Assembly: GCA_002482525.1 (NCBI GenBank)
Contig: DLGC01000006.1
Coordinates: forward strand, 305 to 64,304
Origin: Propionibacteriaceae bacterium UBA7704
Lineage (GTDB): Bacteria; Actinomycetota; Actinomycetes; Propionibacteriales; Propionibacteriaceae
Length of the DNA stretch: 64,000 nucleotides
Direction of reading: 5' to 3'
The notes under the pieces were generated by a model. The model was not told the DNA's origin and made no database searches. It saw only the letters and a list, made by a program, of their open reading frames with translations. The position numbers and the translations under genes were made by a program. Below are positions 61,479-64,000 of the stretch, in pieces. Position 1 is the stretch's first letter, and each line of letters begins with the position of its first letter.

Positions 61479-62834
61479 ATGCCATCGATCGAATCAACGC
61501 CAGGACGCGACGCCATCGTGGCCGAAAAGTCCGACGCCGTATGCCGCATGGGCGCGATGATGCTCACTTCCGGAACCGGCTCCTACCGAGTCAAGGCCGC
61601 GATGGGACGCACCGCCGAAGCGCTGGGCATCGACCAACTCGACGCTCAGGTCAGTCTGAACGAGATCGTGGCCACCACCCGATCAGGAAAGCGCTTCCGC
61701 ACCCAGGTGGTGGAGGTCGCCGCGCCATCGGTCAATGCCGACCGCATCAGTTCGCTGCTGCGAGTGTCGCTGGGCGCCCGCGCCGGGGTCACCGCGGCGG
61801 ATCTGCACCGCCAACTCGACGAGGTCGAACAGCATCGCCCGCTCTACTCGCTGCCCATGGTGGCGATAGGCGCAGCGGCCGCCTGCGGCGCTTTCGCATT
61901 CTTGAACAACGGCCGCTGGCAGGAATGCGCGGCCGCCGCCGTTGCGGCCGGCGGGGGCAAGATCGTCCAGGTGCTGCTTCACCGGCAACGCCTGAATCAT
62001 CTTGCGGTAGTGGCTGTCGCAGCCGCTGCCGCCGGATTGATCTACCTCGTGCTGGCGCAGCTCATGCTGGCACTGCCCTTCGAGGTTCACATCCATCAGG
62101 CCGCCTTCACCTCGGCCATGCTGTTCCTGGTCCCGGGCTTCCCACTGGTCACAGCCGCACTGGACCTTGCCCGGTTCGACTTCACCTCCGGGGTCTCTCG
62201 GCTGCTGTATGCCACGCTCATCACGCTCGCGGCCGCCGTCGGAGTGTGGATCGTGGCCGTGATCTACGGCCTCTCCCCCGGCGAAATCCCGCCCCTCAAC
62301 CTCCCTCTGCCGATGCTGGCCGCACTGTGGCTGGGTGCCGGTTTCGTCGGCGTCCTAGGATTCGCAGTGACCTTCAACACCCCCCTGAAAATGGCACTCA
62401 GCGCCGCTGGCATCGGCGCACTGGCCAACACCGGACGGCTGGTCGCCACCGATGCCGGAGTCAATGCCCTGGTCGCCACGGTGCTGGCGACCACGGTGGT
62501 CGGATTGCTCGCCGCGTGGGCCAGCCAGCGTCTGCCCGCCCCACGCATCATTCTGTCGGTACCCGCCGTGCTCATCATGATTCCGGGCGCGGCCGCCTAC
62601 CGGGCACTGGTGGCAGGCATCGATCGCGATCCGCTCACTGCAGTCACCAATGGTTCAGTCGCACTCGGCATCCTGGTTGCCATGGCCATCGGGTTGGTGC
62701 TCGCTCGCATGCTCACCGATCCAGCCTGGACCTCACCGACCCCGCGGTGGACCCATATGCCGAGCACCCACGCTCAGCGGCTGATCGTGCAAGCCGCCGA
62801 GGCCACCGATCCCGATTCGGCCCGCTCCGACTAG
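61479..62834 (+). CDS. thrE: ThrE-family threonine/serine exporter
   Basis: 451 residues in the two-part layout of ThrE: a soluble N-terminal PF06738-type segment (AVCRMGAMMLTSGTGSYRVK), then about ten helices, with the second ThrE_2-like half starting near 290. It exports L-threonine and L-serine with proton exchange. ATG 61479 behind CAGGAG is used; the frame opens upstream without support. It is divergent from the NRAMP operon. Confidence 0.88.
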   Translation: MPSIESTPGRDAIVAEKSDAVCRMGAMMLTSGTGSYRVKAAMGRTAEALGIDQLDAQVSLNEIVATTRSGKRFRTQVVEVAAPSVNADRISSLLRVSLGARAGVTAADLHRQLDEVEQHRPLYSLPMVAIGAAAACGAFAFLNNGRWQECAAAAVAAGGGKIVQVLLHRQRLNHLAVVAVAAAAAGLIYLVLAQLMLALPFEVHIHQAAFTSAMLFLVPGFPLVTAALDLARFDFTSGVSRLLYATLITLAAAVGVWIVAVIYGLSPGEIPPLNLPLPMLAALWLGAGFVGVLGFAVTFNTPLKMALSAAGIGALANTGRLVATDAGVNALVATVLATTVVGLLAAWASQRLPAPRIILSVPAVLIMIPGAAAYRALVAGIDRDPLTAVTNGSVALGILVAMAIGLVLARMLTDPAWTSPTPRWTHMPSTHAQRLIVQAAEATDPDSARSD

Positions 62835-62844
62835 CGCGCGTGCG

Positions 62845-63585
62845 TCAGCGCCGCGAAACCCCGGGCAACACCACCACCTGATCCAACAGCGCATCTGCTG
62901 GTGCACTGGACGCCGGCGCGCCGCTACGAACCGGCTGCAGCACCAGGTTCGACGCACCGCGCTGCTGCAGCACAGCGAGCAACTCGGTTACGGACTCAGC
63001 GCTGTGGTGCCGGGGATCGACGGTGATGCGCGCCTCATAGTCCACCCCGGAGTCGAGCACCAGGTCCAGGCTGGCAAAGGCCCGCTGCGCTGAGTTCTGC
63101 CGTCCGGTGATCGCCGGATACTGCTGCGGCAGACCTTTGATGTCCAGCCCCACCCAGTTCACCAACCCCAGCACGTCCCGCAATCGACGAGGGTAGGCAC
63201 CCGAAGTGTGCAGGCCCACCAGGTAGCCGCGCTCGCGCACCTCGGACATCGCTGCCACCAGTTGCGGCGCCCGAGTGGGTTCGCCCCCGGAGAAGACCAC
63301 ACCGTCCAAGAGCCCACTGCGCTGTTGCAGGTGCGCTCGCACGGCCTGCCACCGGCTTGTTGCGGGGGTTCGTGGATCGATCAGGTCGGGGTTGTGACAG
63401 TAGCCGCAGCGCCAGGGACAGCCCTGTACGAAGACCGTCGCGACCAGTCGGCCTGGCCAGTCGCAGCTGGATAGCCGCGTGAAGCCGGCGACCGGCAAGG
63501 CCACAGCGTCGCCATGACGCTCCTGGCCAAGCTCGGCCGAGCCGACCGGGCGCACGTCGGCCGAGCCTGGCGCTGCACCGCTCAC
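62845..63585 (-). CDS. nrdG: Anaerobic ribonucleotide reductase activating protein NrdG
   Basis: 246 residues. Radical SAM enzyme with the [4Fe-4S] motif CPWRCGYC (CxxxCxxC) preceded by LVATVFVQGC. It installs the glycyl radical on NrdD using S-adenosylmethionine and reductant. GTG 63585 overlaps the NrdD stop (GTGA), confirming the operon. It works only without oxygen. Confidence 0.93.
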   Translation of the reverse strand: MSGAAPGSADVRPVGSAELGQERHGDAVALPVAGFTRLSSCDWPGRLVATVFVQGCPWRCGYCHNPDLIDPRTPATSRWQAVRAHLQQRSGLLDGVVFSGGEPTRAPQLVAAMSEVRERGYLVGLHTSGAYPRRLRDVLGLVNWVGLDIKGLPQQYPAITGRQNSAQRAFASLDLVLDSGVDYEARITVDPRHHSAESVTELLAVLQQRGASNLVLQPVRSGAPASSAPADALLDQVVVLPGVSRR

Positions 63586-64000
63586 ACCAGCACCACGGAT
63601 TCTTCGAAAGTGACCCGTTCGGCGAATTCGCCTTGCTTGCCGATGTTGAAGCTGGTCACCGGCCGGTGGTAGCCCATCACCCGAGTCCACACTTCACAGG
63701 TCTGTTGCTCGCCTGCCGCTTCGCAATCGGGACAGCTGAAATGCTCGCCGGCCAGATAGCCGTGTGAGGGGCAGATCGAGAAGGTCGGCGTGACCGTGAT
63801 GTAGGGCAGTCCGAAATTCGTCAACGACCGCCGCACCAGGTTCTTGCAGGCTTCGGCGGTCGAGATCCGCTCGCTCATGTACAGATGCAGGACGGTGCCC
63901 CCGGTGTACTTCTTCTGCAATTCCTCCTGGCGTGCCAGCGCCTCGAAAGGGTCATCGGTGAAGCCCACCGGCAACTGCGAGGAGTTGGTGTAGTAGGGGT
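63582..64000 (-). CDS. nrdD: Anaerobic ribonucleoside-triphosphate reductase NrdD, C-terminal part
   Basis: Partial: the N-terminus lies beyond the right edge. Visible: YYTNSSQLPVGFTDDPFEAL, a zinc site (CPSHGY, CPDCEAAGEQQTC) and the C-terminal RVMGYHRPVTSF segment carrying the glycyl radical position (Gly in VMGYH), 30-40 residues from the end as in the family. It reduces ribonucleotides to deoxyribonucleotides anaerobically. It is followed in operon by nrdG. Confidence 0.92.
   Translation of the reverse strand, partial: PYYTNSSQLPVGFTDDPFEALARQEELQKKYTGGTVLHLYMSERISTAEACKNLVRRSLTNFGLPYITVTPTFSICPSHGYLAGEHFSCPDCEAAGEQQTCEVWTRVMGYHRPVTSFNIGKQGEFAERVTFEESVVLV

Noticed and set aside
1..64000. 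CRISPR array
   Set aside because: No regularly spaced direct repeats were seen; the repeats present are palindromic, irregularly placed and differ in spacing.
1..64000. Complete insertion sequence or transposase
   Set aside because: No transposase-like protein is encoded in any frame; the only mobile-element gene seen is the broken integrase near 39 kb.

Overview
The window is a 64 kb piece of high-GC actinobacterial chromosome. The evidence is the GC-rich codon use, frequent GTG starts, translationally coupled genes, the Glp/GlpR cell-division cluster, a mycobacterial-type fatty-acid locus, and short dispersed palindromes of the type GGCTTCGACAGGCTCAG / CTGAGCTTGTCGAAGCC. Class III ribonucleotide reductase at the right edge points to growth with little or no oxygen as well as with it. 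A Propionibacteriales-like organism is my inference, not something the sequence proves.

Layout. 0.1-6.2 kb: fatty-acid locus (TetR regulator and acyl-CoA dehydrogenase/oxidase on the minus strand; thiolase, long FabG and MaoC dehydratase on the plus strand), resembling mycobacterial fadE5-fadA2-fabG4-htdX. 6.2-14.4 kb: a repeat cluster, a DEAD-box RNA helicase, a LysE exporter with a divergent Lrp regulator, a SanA-like protein, an MFS transporter, a lipid kinase, a cold-shock protein and two paralogous lipoproteins. 14.5-20.2 kb: tRNA-Ala, then an ABC importer plus alkyl-sulfatase operon that looks like sulfate-ester scavenging. 20.5-27.1 kb: a very large secreted phosphodiester glycosidase/phosphoesterase, then a TspO-like membrane protein divergent from a CarH-type B12 photoreceptor. 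27.2-31.5 kb: an unfamiliar 974-residue membrane protein divergent from a protein with a Cys-rich tail.

31.6-38.2 kb: GlpR/SepX, RimJ-like acetyltransferase, Glp (a MoeA-like protein with altered active-site motifs), 5-formyl-THF cyclo-ligase, FmdB, a SAF-domain protein, MscL, and a eukaryotic-type UDP-glucose pyrophosphorylase with a coupled small protein. 38.5-44.8 kb: tRNA-Arg followed by a dead tyrosine integrase and a coupled pair, a 1075-residue protein with an internal duplication and a SWIM zinc-finger protein. This looks like an old island. 44.8-52.5 kb: a complete 4-oxalocrotonate (meta-cleavage) catechol pathway under a divergent IclR regulator, without an upstream hydroxylase. 52.6-56.7 kb: a KimA-like potassium transporter coupled to a KdpD/KdpE-like two-component system. 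56.7-64 kb: a quinone-oxidoreductase-like SDR with divergent HxlR regulator, a DUF2254 protein, an MntR/NRAMP manganese pair with a clear operator, a ThrE exporter, and NrdG/NrdD running off the edge.

The best candidates for something undescribed are the coupled 1075-residue/SWIM pair beside the tRNA-Arg integrase remnant, the 974-residue membrane protein with a TIR-like middle and propeller-like end, and the in-frame repeat insertion inside FabG.
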